A DNA stretch of 53,181 bases, from assembly GCF_014212175.1 (NCBI RefSeq), contig NZ_JACJVR010000082.1, positions 1 through 53,181 of the forward strand, read 5' to 3'. This DNA is from Cohnella xylanilytica. GTDB lineage: Bacteria; Bacillota; Bacilli; Paenibacillales; Paenibacillaceae. Of this stretch, positions 1-7,512 are shown one piece after another (positions within the stretch are counted from its first letter, which is position 1; every line of letters starts with the position of its first letter). Below the pieces are notes generated by a model. It made no database searches, was not told the origin of the DNA, and saw only the letters and a program-made list of their open reading frames with translations. The position numbers were made by a program, and so were the translations under genes.

Positions 1-112
1 CCGTCCGCCGCTAACCTTCTCGGGAGCAAGCTCCCTTGAAGATCCGCTCGACTTGCATGTATTAGGCACGCCGCCAGCGTTCGTCCTGAGCCAGGATCAA
101 ACTCTCCATAAA
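1..112 (-). rRNA. rrs: 16S ribosomal RNA, 5' end only
   Basis: On the minus strand this begins with the conserved 16S 5' sequence (TTTATGGAGAGTTTGATCC, then CTGGCTCAGGACGAACG) and continues into the GGCGGCGTGCCTAATACATG block and the variable V1 helix. Only the first ~112 nt are inside the window; the gene runs off the left edge. The variable helix with its AAGGGAGCTTGCTCCC loop is of Paenibacillus type. The gene is transcribed from two promoters at 244-378. The mature 5' end is set by homology and may be off by a few bases. Confidence 0.97.
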
Positions 113-243
113 GGTGAAACCTTATCAGAGAGCCTTGAAGGCTCAATTCATTGCTGGTATTGCACGATTACACTCGATGTTCAGTTTTCAAGGAACAAGT
201 TCGTTCGTCTTACATCGTCTGCCGTTTCAGCGGCGACTTTTAT

Positions 244-273
244 AATATACCACATTCAGCTTACTCATTGCAA
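244..273 (-). promoter_or_regulatory. rrn promoter P2 (sigma-A)
   Basis: The minus strand shows TTGCAA, 18 bp, TATATT, about 130 bp upstream of the mature 16S end. Tandem promoters are normal for Bacillales rRNA operons. Between it and the 16S gene lies a leader with the CCTTGAAAACTGAACA sequence typical of the pre-16S region in this group (about 180-197). Confidence 0.7.
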
Positions 274-350
274 CAGGTAATTTCTTGAATCTCCTCATCG
301 CCTGCGCGATTCGTTCGCCGTGCCCGCTCTGTATCAGGGGCGAAAGTTAC

Positions 351-378
351 TTTATCATATCGGCCTATATCGAGTCAA
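351..378 (-). promoter_or_regulatory. rrn promoter P1 (sigma-A)
   Basis: The minus strand shows TTGACT, 16 bp, GATAAA, about 105 bp upstream of P2. The pair fits the P1/P2 layout of Bacillus-type rrn operons. The stretch 379-508 between this promoter and the end of the upstream gene holds no gene; it has one GC-rich hairpin (about 436-452) without a T tract, so no clear terminator separates the two units. Confidence 0.65.
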
Positions 379-508
379 GCGTTTTTTCAACGATTAACCC
401 GATTTCATGACGAACCGCCCCGCGTCCGCCTTCCCGCTCCGGCGGTACCGGAGGGGATCGGCGAATTCGGGGCGGCATGGGCAAGTTCGTCTCGCGCCTG
501 CCGTCTCG

Positions 509-1885
509 TTACCCGATCATTTGATGAATCGGAATCTCGTTCCAACCCGAGCAGATCCGGACGATGTCTTCCTCGATGAGCTCCGTGCCCGTCTGGACCT
601 CGATCAGCTCCACGTCCGTAATTCCCCGGATGCTGTGCCGCGTCCCTTCCGGGATTCGTACGACGTCCCCGCTTTTGACTTGGTACGGCCTCTCGTTCAG
701 GACGATGTCCGCCGCGCCGTTGATGACGGTCCAGACTTCGCTTCTTTGCCGATGCAGCTGATAGCTGATATGGCTGCCCGCCCGAATGTGGATCCGCTTC
801 GTCAGCACCTCGTAGCCTTCGGGATACTTCACGTAATCGACGACCTTGTAGTGGCCCCATCTCCGCTCTTCGTACATCGGACGCGGAGAGCTGCCGCCAA
901 GGATATCCTTGATCCGGGGACTGGCTTCCTTGGTCGTGACGAGAATGCCGTCCGGACTGGCCGCCACGACGAGGTCGTTGGTACCGATCACCGTGACGGG
1001 GATATCCAGCTCGTTGATCAGGTGCGTATTCGCGGAATCGTCCGTGACGATGCCTCTGCCGATCGTCGTTCCGCCGAGCTCCTCGGTCAACGTATTCCAG
1101 GTGCCGAGGTCCTTCCAATATCCGTCGTAAGGCAGGACGACCACTTGCGCCTCCCGCTCCACGACTTCATAGTCGAAGCTGATCTTCGGCAATTGACCGT
1201 AGCTCTCCAGCAGCTTCTCGTACTGAACCGGATACCCTTTGGCGCGAAGCAGGTCCATCAGATACCCGAGCCGGAAGGCGAACACTCCGCAGTTCCAGAG
1301 GGCTCCTTCGGCGATTAGCGCTTCGGCCGCTTCCCGGCTGGGCTTCTCCCGGAATCGGGCCACGCCGAGAGCTTCGCCCTTCGCCGACCCGCCCGAGCCC
1401 GAAGGCACTATGTATCCGTACTTGGTGGAAGGCAAGCTCGGCACGACGCCGATCAAGGCCAAGCGGGCCCCGGTCTCCTCCAGAATCCCCTCAAGCTTCG
1501 TCACATGACGGAAAAATTCCGTCTCCACATAGGGATCCACGGGCATCACGGAGACGACGGTGTCGAGAGACTCGTTCTCGACCGAGTAGAGATAGGACGC
1601 CGCCAAGGCGATGGCCGGGAACGTATCCCGCCGCTCCGGCTCGACGATGACCGGCACGTCCGGTCCCAGCTGGCCCGCGATCATCTCCTTCTGCGAACGG
1701 TTGGTCGCTACGTAGGCCGACTGCCGGAGGCCGACGGCATCCAGCTGCCGCCATACCCGCTCCACCATCGACTCCGCGCTCCCGTCCTCGCCGGCGAGGA
1801 CTCTGAGGAATTGCTTCGACCTCGCATCGTTGGACAGAGGCCACAACCTTTTGCCGGAACCGCCGGACAACAATACAAGCTTCAT
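509..1885 (-). CDS. manC: mannose-1-phosphate guanylyltransferase with cupin domain
   Basis: Makes GDP-mannose from mannose-1-phosphate and GTP, a precursor for surface polysaccharides. The N-terminal nucleotidyltransferase signature is clear (residues 1-25, LSGGSGKRLWPLS followed by KQFL), and residues ~210-220 hold the WNCGVFAFR motif. The last ~110 residues form a type II mannose-6-phosphate isomerase cupin (GSHISYQLHRQRSEVW, then PEGTRHSI). At 458 aa it has the length of the fused ManC/AlgA family; whether the isomerase half is active cannot be told. ATG start with GGAGG 8 nt upstream. It follows a small hypothetical gene but is separated from it by a terminator, so it is probably its own unit. 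It is not part of the usual core block and may be a lineage-specific insertion next to the rrn operon. Confidence 0.9.
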   Translation of the reverse strand: MKLVLLSGGSGKRLWPLSNDARSKQFLRVLAGEDGSAESMVERVWRQLDAVGLRQSAYVATNRSQKEMIAGQLGPDVPVIVEPERRDTFPAIALAASYLYSVENESLDTVVSVMPVDPYVETEFFRHVTKLEGILEETGARLALIGVVPSLPSTKYGYIVPSGSGGSAKGEALGVARFREKPSREAAEALIAEGALWNCGVFAFRLGYLMDLLRAKGYPVQYEKLLESYGQLPKISFDYEVVEREAQVVVLPYDGYWKDLGTWNTLTEELGGTTIGRGIVTDDSANTHLINELDIPVTVIGTNDLVVAASPDGILVTTKEASPRIKDILGGSSPRPMYEERRWGHYKVVDYVKYPEGYEVLTKRIHIRAGSHISYQLHRQRSEVWTVINGAADIVLNERPYQVKSGDVVRIPEGTRHSIRGITDVELIEVQTGTELIEEDIVRICSGWNEIPIHQMIG

Positions 1886-1974
1886 TCAGCACACCCTCCT
1901 ATTCGTCTCCTCATTCTTTACCCCCAACGCCGATCTTCCAATCACTCTCCCGCGTCCGCCATGCTCTGGGAACG

Positions 1975-2016
1975 AAAAAAAACGCCGCGGCGAAGATGTC
2001 TCTTCGTCGGGCGCCG
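1975..2016 (-). terminator. rho-independent terminator
   Basis: On the minus strand a GC-rich stem (core CGAAGA-GACA-TCTTCG, flanked by further GC pairs) is followed directly by eight T. It ends the unit of the 75-aa gene just upstream and isolates it from the guanylyltransferase gene. Confidence 0.8.
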
Positions 2017-2035
2017 GGCGCTCCTTCGCTTAATC

Positions 2036-2263
2036 TTAACGATTCGTCTTCAGGCCGAGCGCGTATCTCGACAGCTCCCGCGGCGGAGCGATTCGCGCGT
2101 ACATCCGGAAGATGACCTTGTAGCGCTTGGAGATCGCCTCCTTGACGGGACCGTCCAGCCGGCGGTCGCTCATGTCGAGGAGCATCTCGTCCATCTCCTT
2201 GCGCAGCATGTAGTCGAACTCCTTGCATTCCTTGTCCGTGAACATCATTCCGAGCATCCGCAT
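2036..2263 (-). CDS. conserved hypothetical protein, 75 aa
   Basis: A small protein, largely alpha-helical by composition, with charged and hydrophobic residues alternating (FTDKECKEFDYMLRKEMDEM). It has no signal peptide, membrane segment or known motif. It resembles small uncharacterised proteins I associate with Paenibacillus, but I cannot name a function. An AGGAGG box lies 9 nt before the ATG; a second ATG two codons later is a less well spaced alternative. A strong terminator follows it, and 147 bp separate it from the sporulation gene upstream. The good ribosome binding site, codon use like the neighbours and own terminator support a real gene. Confidence 0.75.
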   Translation of the reverse strand: MRMLGMMFTDKECKEFDYMLRKEMDEMLLDMSDRRLDGPVKEAISKRYKVIFRMYARIAPPRELSRYALGLKTNR

Positions 2264-2410
2264 GCCCTAAGCCCTCCTGTCGATTAGCGGCTTAACCGTA
2301 CCCCGCACCGCCGTTCTGTCAGAGCGATCCGGAATCGTTTTACTGTTATGCTCCAATTCTGCCACGTTTATGATCGACAGGAACGACTCGTTCGCAAAAA
2401 AAAAAAATCG

Positions 2411-3019
2411 TTACGTCATCAGCCAGTAGGTGACGGTGCTCTCGATCCCGGCCGCGATCAGCAGCAGCGCCGCGATCAGAATGGCCCCCGGGACCGTGTC
2501 CTTGAGCGCCAGGACGAATCGGGCCCAAGGCTGCGTGCGGCCGATCAGGGAGCCGAAGATTCCCCGGACGACGGAGAAGCCCAGTCTCACGCCGTACGCG
2601 CAGGCGAGCAGGAACGCCGGGATCTCCAGCACTCCGTGAGGGAGAATCCCCTTGGCGATGAGCGGCCATACGTTGTGGCCGGCATCGGCGATGTTGCCGA
2701 ACATATACCCGAGCATCATTCCGTTGACGACCAAGGTAACGATGGGCATGATGCCCGCCATGATTCCCATGTACATCGCCGTCAAGGAGCTTCGCACGTT
2801 ATTGAACAGAATCGCCGTGAACAGCGCCTGCTCGGGATTGTCGGACGAAGCCGCTTGGCGCGAGATCGTCTGGACGTTCCTCAGCACTTGGTCGAGCCAC
2901 TCGACCGGCCCTTGCGAGGCTCCTCCGACGACGACGCTGGCGAAGAACAGAATAACGGCGAATACGAGATAAGGCCGGACGCTTCTCCAATTCAACCGCA
3001 AGGCTTCACGTGTGAACAA
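2411..3019 (-). CDS. spoIIM: stage II sporulation protein M family
   Basis: Integral membrane protein of the SpoIIM/DUF95 family. In Bacillus SpoIIM works with SpoIID and SpoIIP in septal peptidoglycan thinning and engulfment. About five to six hydrophobic segments are visible, starting at residues 16-35, and the central family signature (FNNVRSSLTAMYMGIMAGI, then GMMLGYMFG, then PHGVLEIPAF) is intact. The 202 aa length is close to the family norm. The start is TTG, 6 nt after GGAGG. It is divergent from pdaB. The family also has SpoIIM-like paralogues not involved in sporulation, so the precise role is inferred from family and from the sporulation neighbourhood. The 3' flank has an unusual run of 12 T on the coding strand but no hairpin before it. 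Confidence 0.88.
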   Translation of the reverse strand: MFTREALRLNWRSVRPYLVFAVILFFASVVVGGASQGPVEWLDQVLRNVQTISRQAASSDNPEQALFTAILFNNVRSSLTAMYMGIMAGIMPIVTLVVNGMMLGYMFGNIADAGHNVWPLIAKGILPHGVLEIPAFLLACAYGVRLGFSVVRGIFGSLIGRTQPWARFVLALKDTVPGAILIAALLLIAAGIESTVTYWLMT

Positions 3020-3047
3020 TCTGTACCTCCCGTTGGCGCCGAGGCGC

Positions 3048-3077
3048 GAATAACTTGTACTCGGTCAAGCATACATT
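3048..3077 (+). promoter_or_regulatory. sigma-E / sigma-G type promoter of pdaB
   Basis: GAATAAC, 15 bp, CATACATT. The -10 element matches the sigma-E consensus CATACANT fully, and the -35 shares 5 of 7 with KMATATT. The same site also approximates sigma-G (CGAATA, 17 bp, CATACAT). Known biology: B. subtilis pdaB is read by both sigma factors. A short hairpin (3082-3103, GGGAC / GTCCC arms) follows in the leader. Confidence 0.6.
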
Positions 3078-3134
3078 GGTAGGGACCAAGCCAGGTTAGT
3101 CCCATTCATCCAATGGAAAGGAGCGGAACTCCCC

Positions 3135-3920
3135 ATGAACCACTTCTTCGTTTATAACGCGCGAAGCATGAAACGGTTTCTTTTTCTACTGATGGCGGCA
3201 TTGTTCTCCGCGGGGGTCGTCTGGGCCGAGAGAGACAACATCAGCGTGTTCGCGCCTCATCCGCCGGCGGCCGTCTACAGCGTTCCGACGGACCGGAAAG
3301 TCGTCGCCCTGACCTTCGACATCAGTTGGGGGGATAAAAGAGCGGAGCCGATTCTGGACATCCTGAAGAACAAGGGCGTGAAGAACGCGACCTTCTTCCT
3401 GTCGTCTCCATGGAGCAAGACGCATCCGGAGCTCGTGAAGAAGATCGCGGACGGCGGCTACGAGATCGGCAGCCACGGCCACAAGCACGACAATTACAGC
3501 CAGTTCAGCGACGAGGAGATCCGCAGGCAGATCGCCACGGCTCACGGCATTCTGACCGAGGTGACCGGCCGCGAGCCCAAGCTCATCCGGATGCCGAACG
3601 GAGACTTCGACAAGCGGGTGCTGCGGATCGCGGAAGACCTGAACTACAAGGTCATTCAGTGGGATACCGATTCGCTCGATTGGACGAACCCGGGCGTGAA
3701 CGCGATCGTCTCCCGCGTCGTCGACAAGGCGCATCCCGGCGACATCATCCTGCTGCACGCCAGCGACTCCTGCAAGCAGACGCACGAAGCCCTGCCCGCC
3801 ATTATCGATCAGTTAAGAGCCAAAGGCTACGAGTTCGTAACCGTGTCCCAGATGCTCAGCCAGACCGAGACCGAAGGGAAAACGGTGGAAGACAAGCCCT
3901 CCTGGATGCGGTTCGCTTAG
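3135..3920 (+). CDS. pdaB: sporulation polysaccharide deacetylase PdaB
   Basis: NodB-fold deacetylase family member needed late in sporulation for cortex/spore integrity in Bacillus. Residues 12-30 are a hydrophobic signal-anchor (KRFLFLLMAALFSAG). The NodB fold spans about 60-245. Motif 1 reads LTFDISWGD, so the second metal-binding Asp of canonical TFDDG is Ile, as is usual in PdaB. Motif 2 is SHGHKHDN with both His present. Later motifs include RMPNGDFD and DIILLHAS. The start is ATG, 10 nt after AAAGGAG; an inner ATG at 3168 would remove a conserved N-terminal stretch. It is convergent with kbaA, as the two are neighbours in B. subtilis. The gene has a sigma-E/G-like promoter. Confidence 0.93.
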   Translation: MNHFFVYNARSMKRFLFLLMAALFSAGVVWAERDNISVFAPHPPAAVYSVPTDRKVVALTFDISWGDKRAEPILDILKNKGVKNATFFLSSPWSKTHPELVKKIADGGYEIGSHGHKHDNYSQFSDEEIRRQIATAHGILTEVTGREPKLIRMPNGDFDKRVLRIAEDLNYKVIQWDTDSLDWTNPGVNAIVSRVVDKAHPGDIILLHASDSCKQTHEALPAIIDQLRAKGYEFVTVSQMLSQTETEGKTVEDKPSWMRFA

Positions 3921-3952
3921 AAGGCATTAGGCCGGATGCCGTTCCGTTCGCC

Positions 3953-4567
3953 TCAGTTCGCGCCGGCGGCGACCGGGGCGGACTTGGGCTTCTCCAGGAT
4001 GCGATGCAGCCTCAGGATCTGGTACCCGTTGCAGACGAACAGCGGAACGAGGCTGAACACGAGCGAAGTGATCTTGCCGGACTGGAAGCCGGGCATCGCT
4101 TCGATCGTCGTGACCGCGACCATGTAGAACAAGGTCGGCACCCACGCCCCGGCGGTCGTCTCCTTGACCTTCCACCAAGAGACCGCCGCGGACGCGGCCG
4201 CGAGCGCGGCCGGCACCGCCCAGAACGTAACGGCCGGGAAGTCGCTGTCATAAGTCCAATAAGCGATCTCGATCAAGACGAAGACGGCGACGAAGCCCTG
4301 CAGCGCCACCCACAGGTAAGGGCGCTTGAAGATGCTTCTCGCGATATAATTCAGCATAAGATAGGCGAAGAAGCCCATGTGCGCGAACGCGCCGAAGGTC
4401 AGGCCTGCAAGCGCCATCATAAGAACGTTGAAGAGCCAATCGTCGCCCGTCTTCACGACCCGGAACGACGAGTCGCAGAGAAGCATCGCGATGCCGGTAA
4501 CCAGCGAGGCCGCTCCCCCCATCAGGATCGTGGTGCCGAACAAGGTCATCCATTTGCGCAAATTCAA
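3953..4567 (-). CDS. kbaA: KinB signalling pathway activation protein KbaA
   Basis: Polytopic membrane protein that in B. subtilis is needed for the KinB branch of the phosphorelay starting sporulation. About six hydrophobic segments are visible over 204 aa (for example residues 9-28 and 46-72), with the family pattern of a C-terminal EAMPGFQSGKI-type loop and a basic, alanine-rich tail. The start is TTG, 8 nt after GGAGG. The neighbours gerD, salA and pdaB are the same as in B. subtilis, which supports orthology. It is divergent from gerD. No kinB gene is in the window. Confidence 0.9.
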   Translation of the reverse strand: MNLRKWMTLFGTTILMGGAASLVTGIAMLLCDSSFRVVKTGDDWLFNVLMMALAGLTFGAFAHMGFFAYLMLNYIARSIFKRPYLWVALQGFVAVFVLIEIAYWTYDSDFPAVTFWAVPAALAAASAAVSWWKVKETTAGAWVPTLFYMVAVTTIEAMPGFQSGKITSLVFSLVPLFVCNGYQILRLHRILEKPKSAPVAAGAN

Positions 4568-4635
4568 GGGTTATTCCTCCTCTGTCAGTCCTCCTCCATT
4601 TTACCACGTTCGTTCCAAAAAGCCATGAATGCCCC

Positions 4636-4666
4636 CTTATATTCGCCCCGTACGCGTCGCATACTA
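4636..4666 (+). promoter_or_regulatory. sigma-G type promoter of gerD
   Basis: CTTATA, 18 bp, CATACTA. The -10 element is an exact match to the sigma-G consensus, and the -35 keeps the core ATA. gerD is a known sigma-G (forespore) gene in B. subtilis, so position and type agree. It lies in the gerD-kbaA divergent gap. Confidence 0.65.
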
Positions 4667-4703
4667 CTGATCAGAAGACCCACGAAGGGAGTAGGTCGGT
4701 ATT

Positions 4704-5399
4704 ATGCGCTATCGGTTGCCTTGGCTTGGCGCCATTCTCGGACTCGCCGTTCTTCTGACTTCCTGCGGATCCGAGTCCGGCGGCGGGGGCGGCGGCGAGC
4801 AAATGAGCTACAAAGACGTGAAGTCGATGGTCATCGACATTCTCGGTTCGAGCGAGGCGCAGGAAGCGCTCCAGAAGGCTTCCACCGCCAAGTACGGGGC
4901 GAGCAGCCTTCATATGCAAGCTTTGACTCCTTCCGATCAGGAGCAAGTAAGGATCGCCGTCAAGAACGTGCTGACTTCTCCGGACTCGGACAAGATTATT
5001 ATGGAGATTATGACGGATCCGAAGTTCGCCGGGGATTTCGCCAAGGCGATCAGCAAGGAGAACAAGTCGCTTCAGAAGGAACTGATCAAGGATCCGAGCT
5101 ACCAGAAGGATTTGGTCAGCGTTATGAAGGGCAAGGATATGCAGGCCGTCATGTTCGACGCCATGAAGACGACCGAATACCGGACCCAGATGATGAGCGC
5201 CGTTCAGGAAGCCATCCAGAACCCGATCTTCAAGCTCGAGATCATGAAGCTTCTGCAGAGCGTCGTGAAGGAAGAGCTGAACCCGAATAAGAAGTCGTCC
5301 CAGGGCGGCGGCGGACAAGGCGGGCAAGGAGGCGGCGGTAGCGGCGGCGGCGGCGAAGGCGGCGGAGACGGAGGCAGCGGCGGCGAAGGCGGACAGTAA
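4704..5399 (+). CDS. gerD: spore germination lipoprotein GerD
   Basis: Inner-membrane lipoprotein of the spore that gathers nutrient germinant receptors into the germinosome. The signal peptide runs to residue ~22 and ends in a lipobox (LLTSCGSE). After a Gly-rich linker (SGGGGGGE) comes the charged helical core (about 35-195), which in Bacillus forms a trimeric helical bundle. The C-terminal ~35 residues are almost only Gly with a few Ser, Gln, Glu and Asp. This tail is longer and more Gly-rich than I would expect, and probably disordered. It sits between kbaA (divergent) and salA (convergent), the B. subtilis order, and has a sigma-G-like promoter and a terminator right after the stop codon. 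Confidence 0.92.
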   Translation: MRYRLPWLGAILGLAVLLTSCGSESGGGGGGEQMSYKDVKSMVIDILGSSEAQEALQKASTAKYGASSLHMQALTPSDQEQVRIAVKNVLTSPDSDKIIMEIMTDPKFAGDFAKAISKENKSLQKELIKDPSYQKDLVSVMKGKDMQAVMFDAMKTTEYRTQMMSAVQEAIQNPIFKLEIMKLLQSVVKEELNPNKKSSQGGGGQGGQGGGGSGGGGEGGGDGGSGGEGGQ

Positions 5400-5407
5400 G
5401 AAAAGCG

Positions 5408-5433
5408 AAAAACCGGCCTAGGCCGGTTTTTTT
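5408..5433. terminator. bidirectional terminator, gerD/salA
   Basis: A perfect stem (AAAAACCGGCC / GGCCGGTTTTT with a TA loop) has A tracts on the left and T tracts on the right, so it can end transcription of both convergent genes. It starts 9 bases after the gerD stop. Confidence 0.92.
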
Positions 5434-5444
5434 AGCGTCGCGGA

Positions 5445-6563
5445 TCAGTTGCCGCAGCGTTCGATGACCTTGTTGGCGAGCTCGAGATATTCCCGGCCCG
5501 TCGGCGTATCCGCCTTGTACACGGACGGGGAGAAGTCCGGCTCGGCCGGATGGTTCTCCGGGGCGCCCAGCGGGAATTGGGCCAGCAGGTCGACGTGAAG
5601 CGTCTCGGCGAGCAGCCCCCCGCCCCCTCGGCCGAACACGTATTCCCGTTCGCCGGTCGATCGGCTCTCGTACCAAGCCATGTTCTCGACGACGCCGAGC
5701 ACTTCGTGATTCGTCTTGATGGCCATCGCCCCCGCTCTCGCGGCGACGAAGGCGGCCGTCGCGTGGGGCGTCGTCACGATGATCTCCTTGCTGTGCGGGA
5801 GAATCTGATGAACGTCCAGGGCGACGTCGCCCGTTCCGGGCGGAAGGTCGAGCAGCACGTAGTCGAGCTCGCCCCAGTCGATCTCCGCGAAGAAGTTGCG
5901 GAGCATCCGGCCGAGCATCGGCCCTCTCCAGACGACCGGGCTGTTGTCTTCGACGAAGAAGCCCATCGAGATGACCTTGACGCCGAACCGCTCGATCGGC
6001 TTGATCTTGTCCCCGACCTGAACGGGCCGCTCCTCGATGCCCATCATGTCGGGCACGCTGAAGCCGTAGATGTCGCAATCCATGAGACCGACCCGCTTGC
6101 CGCTGCGGGCGAGAGCGACCGCCAGGTTGACCGTCACGGTCGACTTGCCGACGCCTCCCTTGCCGCTCGCGATCGCGATGAACTGCGTCTTGCTGCCCGG
6201 GGCGAGCAGAGGGCTCGTCTCCAGACCGGCGGCATGCCCCTTCACCGGAGCCGCTCCTTGGGAGCTCTGCGGAGCGGAAGCCTGTCCGCCTTGCTTCGCC
6301 TGCATTTCCGACTTCTCATGGTCGGTCATCGCCCTTATCCGAATGTGCGGCGTTCCGGAGTGCAGGTTCTTCAGGGCCAACGTCACGTTCCGCTCCACGG
6401 CTTCGGACTGCCCCAGGCTGTCCGGGTGAAGCACGACGGTGAGCGAGACGCCGTTCTCGCGAACGACGACGTCGCGCACCAAGCCAAGCGCCGCGATCGA
6501 TTGCCGGAGCGTAGGCTCCATCACCGATCCAAGCGCGTCCAATACGTTCTCTCTCGTAGTCAT
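5445..6563 (-). CDS. salA: Mrp/ApbC family P-loop ATPase (SalA-like)
   Basis: Mrp-type ParA/MinD-superfamily ATPase. Relatives carry or load Fe-S clusters; the B. subtilis orthologue in this position, SalA, also regulates scoC. The N-terminal ~90 residues are a DUF59/MIP18-like domain, followed by a Gln/Ala-rich linker (about 90-125). The ATPase domain opens with the deviant Walker A GKGGVGKST (~134-142) and then has the DLPPGTGD motif. The CxxC pair used by many Mrp proteins to bind a cluster is not visible; the region expected to carry it reads ENMAWYES, so a regulatory rather than Fe-S carrier role is plausible. ATG start with GAGGG about 10 nt upstream. It lies between cwlD and gerD as in B. 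subtilis. Confidence 0.88.
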   Translation of the reverse strand: MTTRENVLDALGSVMEPTLRQSIAALGLVRDVVVRENGVSLTVVLHPDSLGQSEAVERNVTLALKNLHSGTPHIRIRAMTDHEKSEMQAKQGGQASAPQSSQGAAPVKGHAAGLETSPLLAPGSKTQFIAIASGKGGVGKSTVTVNLAVALARSGKRVGLMDCDIYGFSVPDMMGIEERPVQVGDKIKPIERFGVKVISMGFFVEDNSPVVWRGPMLGRMLRNFFAEIDWGELDYVLLDLPPGTGDVALDVHQILPHSKEIIVTTPHATAAFVAARAGAMAIKTNHEVLGVVENMAWYESRSTGEREYVFGRGGGGLLAETLHVDLLAQFPLGAPENHPAEPDFSPSVYKADTPTGREYLELANKVIERCGN

Positions 6564-6614
6564 CCGTATCCAGCCCTCGCTTATCGATGCGTTTGCGTTG
6601 ATTCATCCGTTGAT

Positions 6615-7460
6615 TCATCCATTATACCATACGGCCGAGGCCTGCGGCTTCTCCTTCGCCTTCTCGGGCCGGTCTTCCCCGCTGACGTAGCGGAGAACGC
6701 CGCGGTACAGCGAAGCCGCCACCTTCTTCTGGTACGATTCGTCGGCGAGCATGCGGGATTCCTCCGGATGGGACAGGAAGCCGATCTCCACGAGAGCGGT
6801 CGGCATCGGCAGCGACTTGAGAAGATACACCTTATCGTTCGTCAGCGCCGTCCGGTTCGTGTTCCCGAGCGTCTCCTTGATCTCCCGCTGGATAACGGCG
6901 GCGAGGCGCGCGCTGTCCGGCGAAGAGGCGGACGAATAGAACGTCTGGGCTCCCGACCAACGGGCGGACGGCACGCTGTTCAGATGAATGCTGATCGCCA
7001 GGTCCGCCTTCTTCTCCCGGATCGTCCGCACTCTCTGCAGCAGATCCTCCGTCTTGCGCTTGGAATAGCCTTTGACGCCTTGTCCGGCCAGGTCGTAATC
7101 GCCTTCCCGGGTCAGCACGACCAGCGCTCCGGCCTGCTGCAGATAATCGCGCAGGTACAGGACGATCGCCAGGTTGATGTCCTTCTCGATGACGCCTTCG
7201 CGGCTGACGGCCCCGCCGTCCGCCCCGCCGTGACCGGCGTCGAGGGCGATCACCTTGCCCGTCAGCGGCGTCGTCCAGAACGTCCACGTCTTGGTCGCGG
7301 GGATGTCGGCGAACAGCACGACGCAAGCGAGCACGGCGAGAACCGCCACCGACAGAAGACGGAGCCAGCTTCGGGGCGTGGCCCAGACGACGAGCCGGTA
7401 GCGGCGCGGCGCCGAATTCGAACGCGATCGAGGATCGCCCTTCTTCTCTCTCCTGAACAC
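6615..7460 (-). CDS. cwlD: N-acetylmuramoyl-L-alanine amidase CwlD
   Basis: Amidase_3 enzyme that removes the stem peptide from muramic acid so that muramic delta-lactam can form in the spore cortex, which germination lytic enzymes recognise. After a basic N-terminus, residues ~33-52 form a signal anchor. The amidase domain shows the zinc ligands: His in ALDAGHGG (~75), Glu in GVIEKDINLAI (~90) and His in ISIHLNSVP (~157); the catalytic Glu is in ALVEIGFLSH (~225). The start is GTG. No better in-frame start exists before the membrane anchor, and the only upstream SD-like stretch (GGGGTGG) is the 3' arm of the preceding hairpin. The gene probably has its own sigma-E-like promoter (7494-7522) and lies in the B. 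subtilis order next to salA. Confidence 0.9.
   Translation of the reverse strand: MFRREKKGDPRSRSNSAPRRYRLVVWATPRSWLRLLSVAVLAVLACVVLFADIPATKTWTFWTTPLTGKVIALDAGHGGADGGAVSREGVIEKDINLAIVLYLRDYLQQAGALVVLTREGDYDLAGQGVKGYSKRKTEDLLQRVRTIREKKADLAISIHLNSVPSARWSGAQTFYSSASSPDSARLAAVIQREIKETLGNTNRTALTNDKVYLLKSLPMPTALVEIGFLSHPEESRMLADESYQKKVAASLYRGVLRYVSGEDRPEKAKEKPQASAVWYNG
6621..6629 (-). promoter_or_regulatory. extended -10 promoter of salA
   Basis: The minus strand reads TGGTATAAT, a perfect -10 with the TGn extension and no clear -35. It overlaps the last codons of cwlD. Just downstream is a 12-bp-period direct repeat (6596-6620, GGATGAATCAACG twice), which could be an operator or chance. Confidence 0.5.
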
Positions 7461-7462
7461 AG

Positions 7463-7512
7463 AAAACCACCCCGTCCCAGCGAAGTACGCTACATCTTAT
7501 GGGACAGGGTGG
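7463..7512 (-). terminator. sat terminator hairpin overlapping cwlD start region
   Basis: On the minus strand CCACCC-t-GTCCCA pairs with TGGGAC-g-GGGTGG across a 20-nt loop and is followed by TTTTCT. It lies 40 bp after the sat stop and 3 bp before the cwlD GTG. It probably ends the cysH-sat transcript; the 3' arm doubles as the likely cwlD ribosome binding site. Confidence 0.75.

Noticed and set aside
405..1318. Frames overlapping the guanylyltransferase gene on both strands
   Set aside because: Shadow frames with Arg-rich, family-unlike sequence; the 458-aa frame explains the region.
2391..2413. Terminator after spoIIM based on a run of 12 T on the coding strand
   Set aside because: The only hairpin (GAACGA / TCGTTC) lies after the T run, not before it, so it does not fit an intrinsic terminator for spoIIM.
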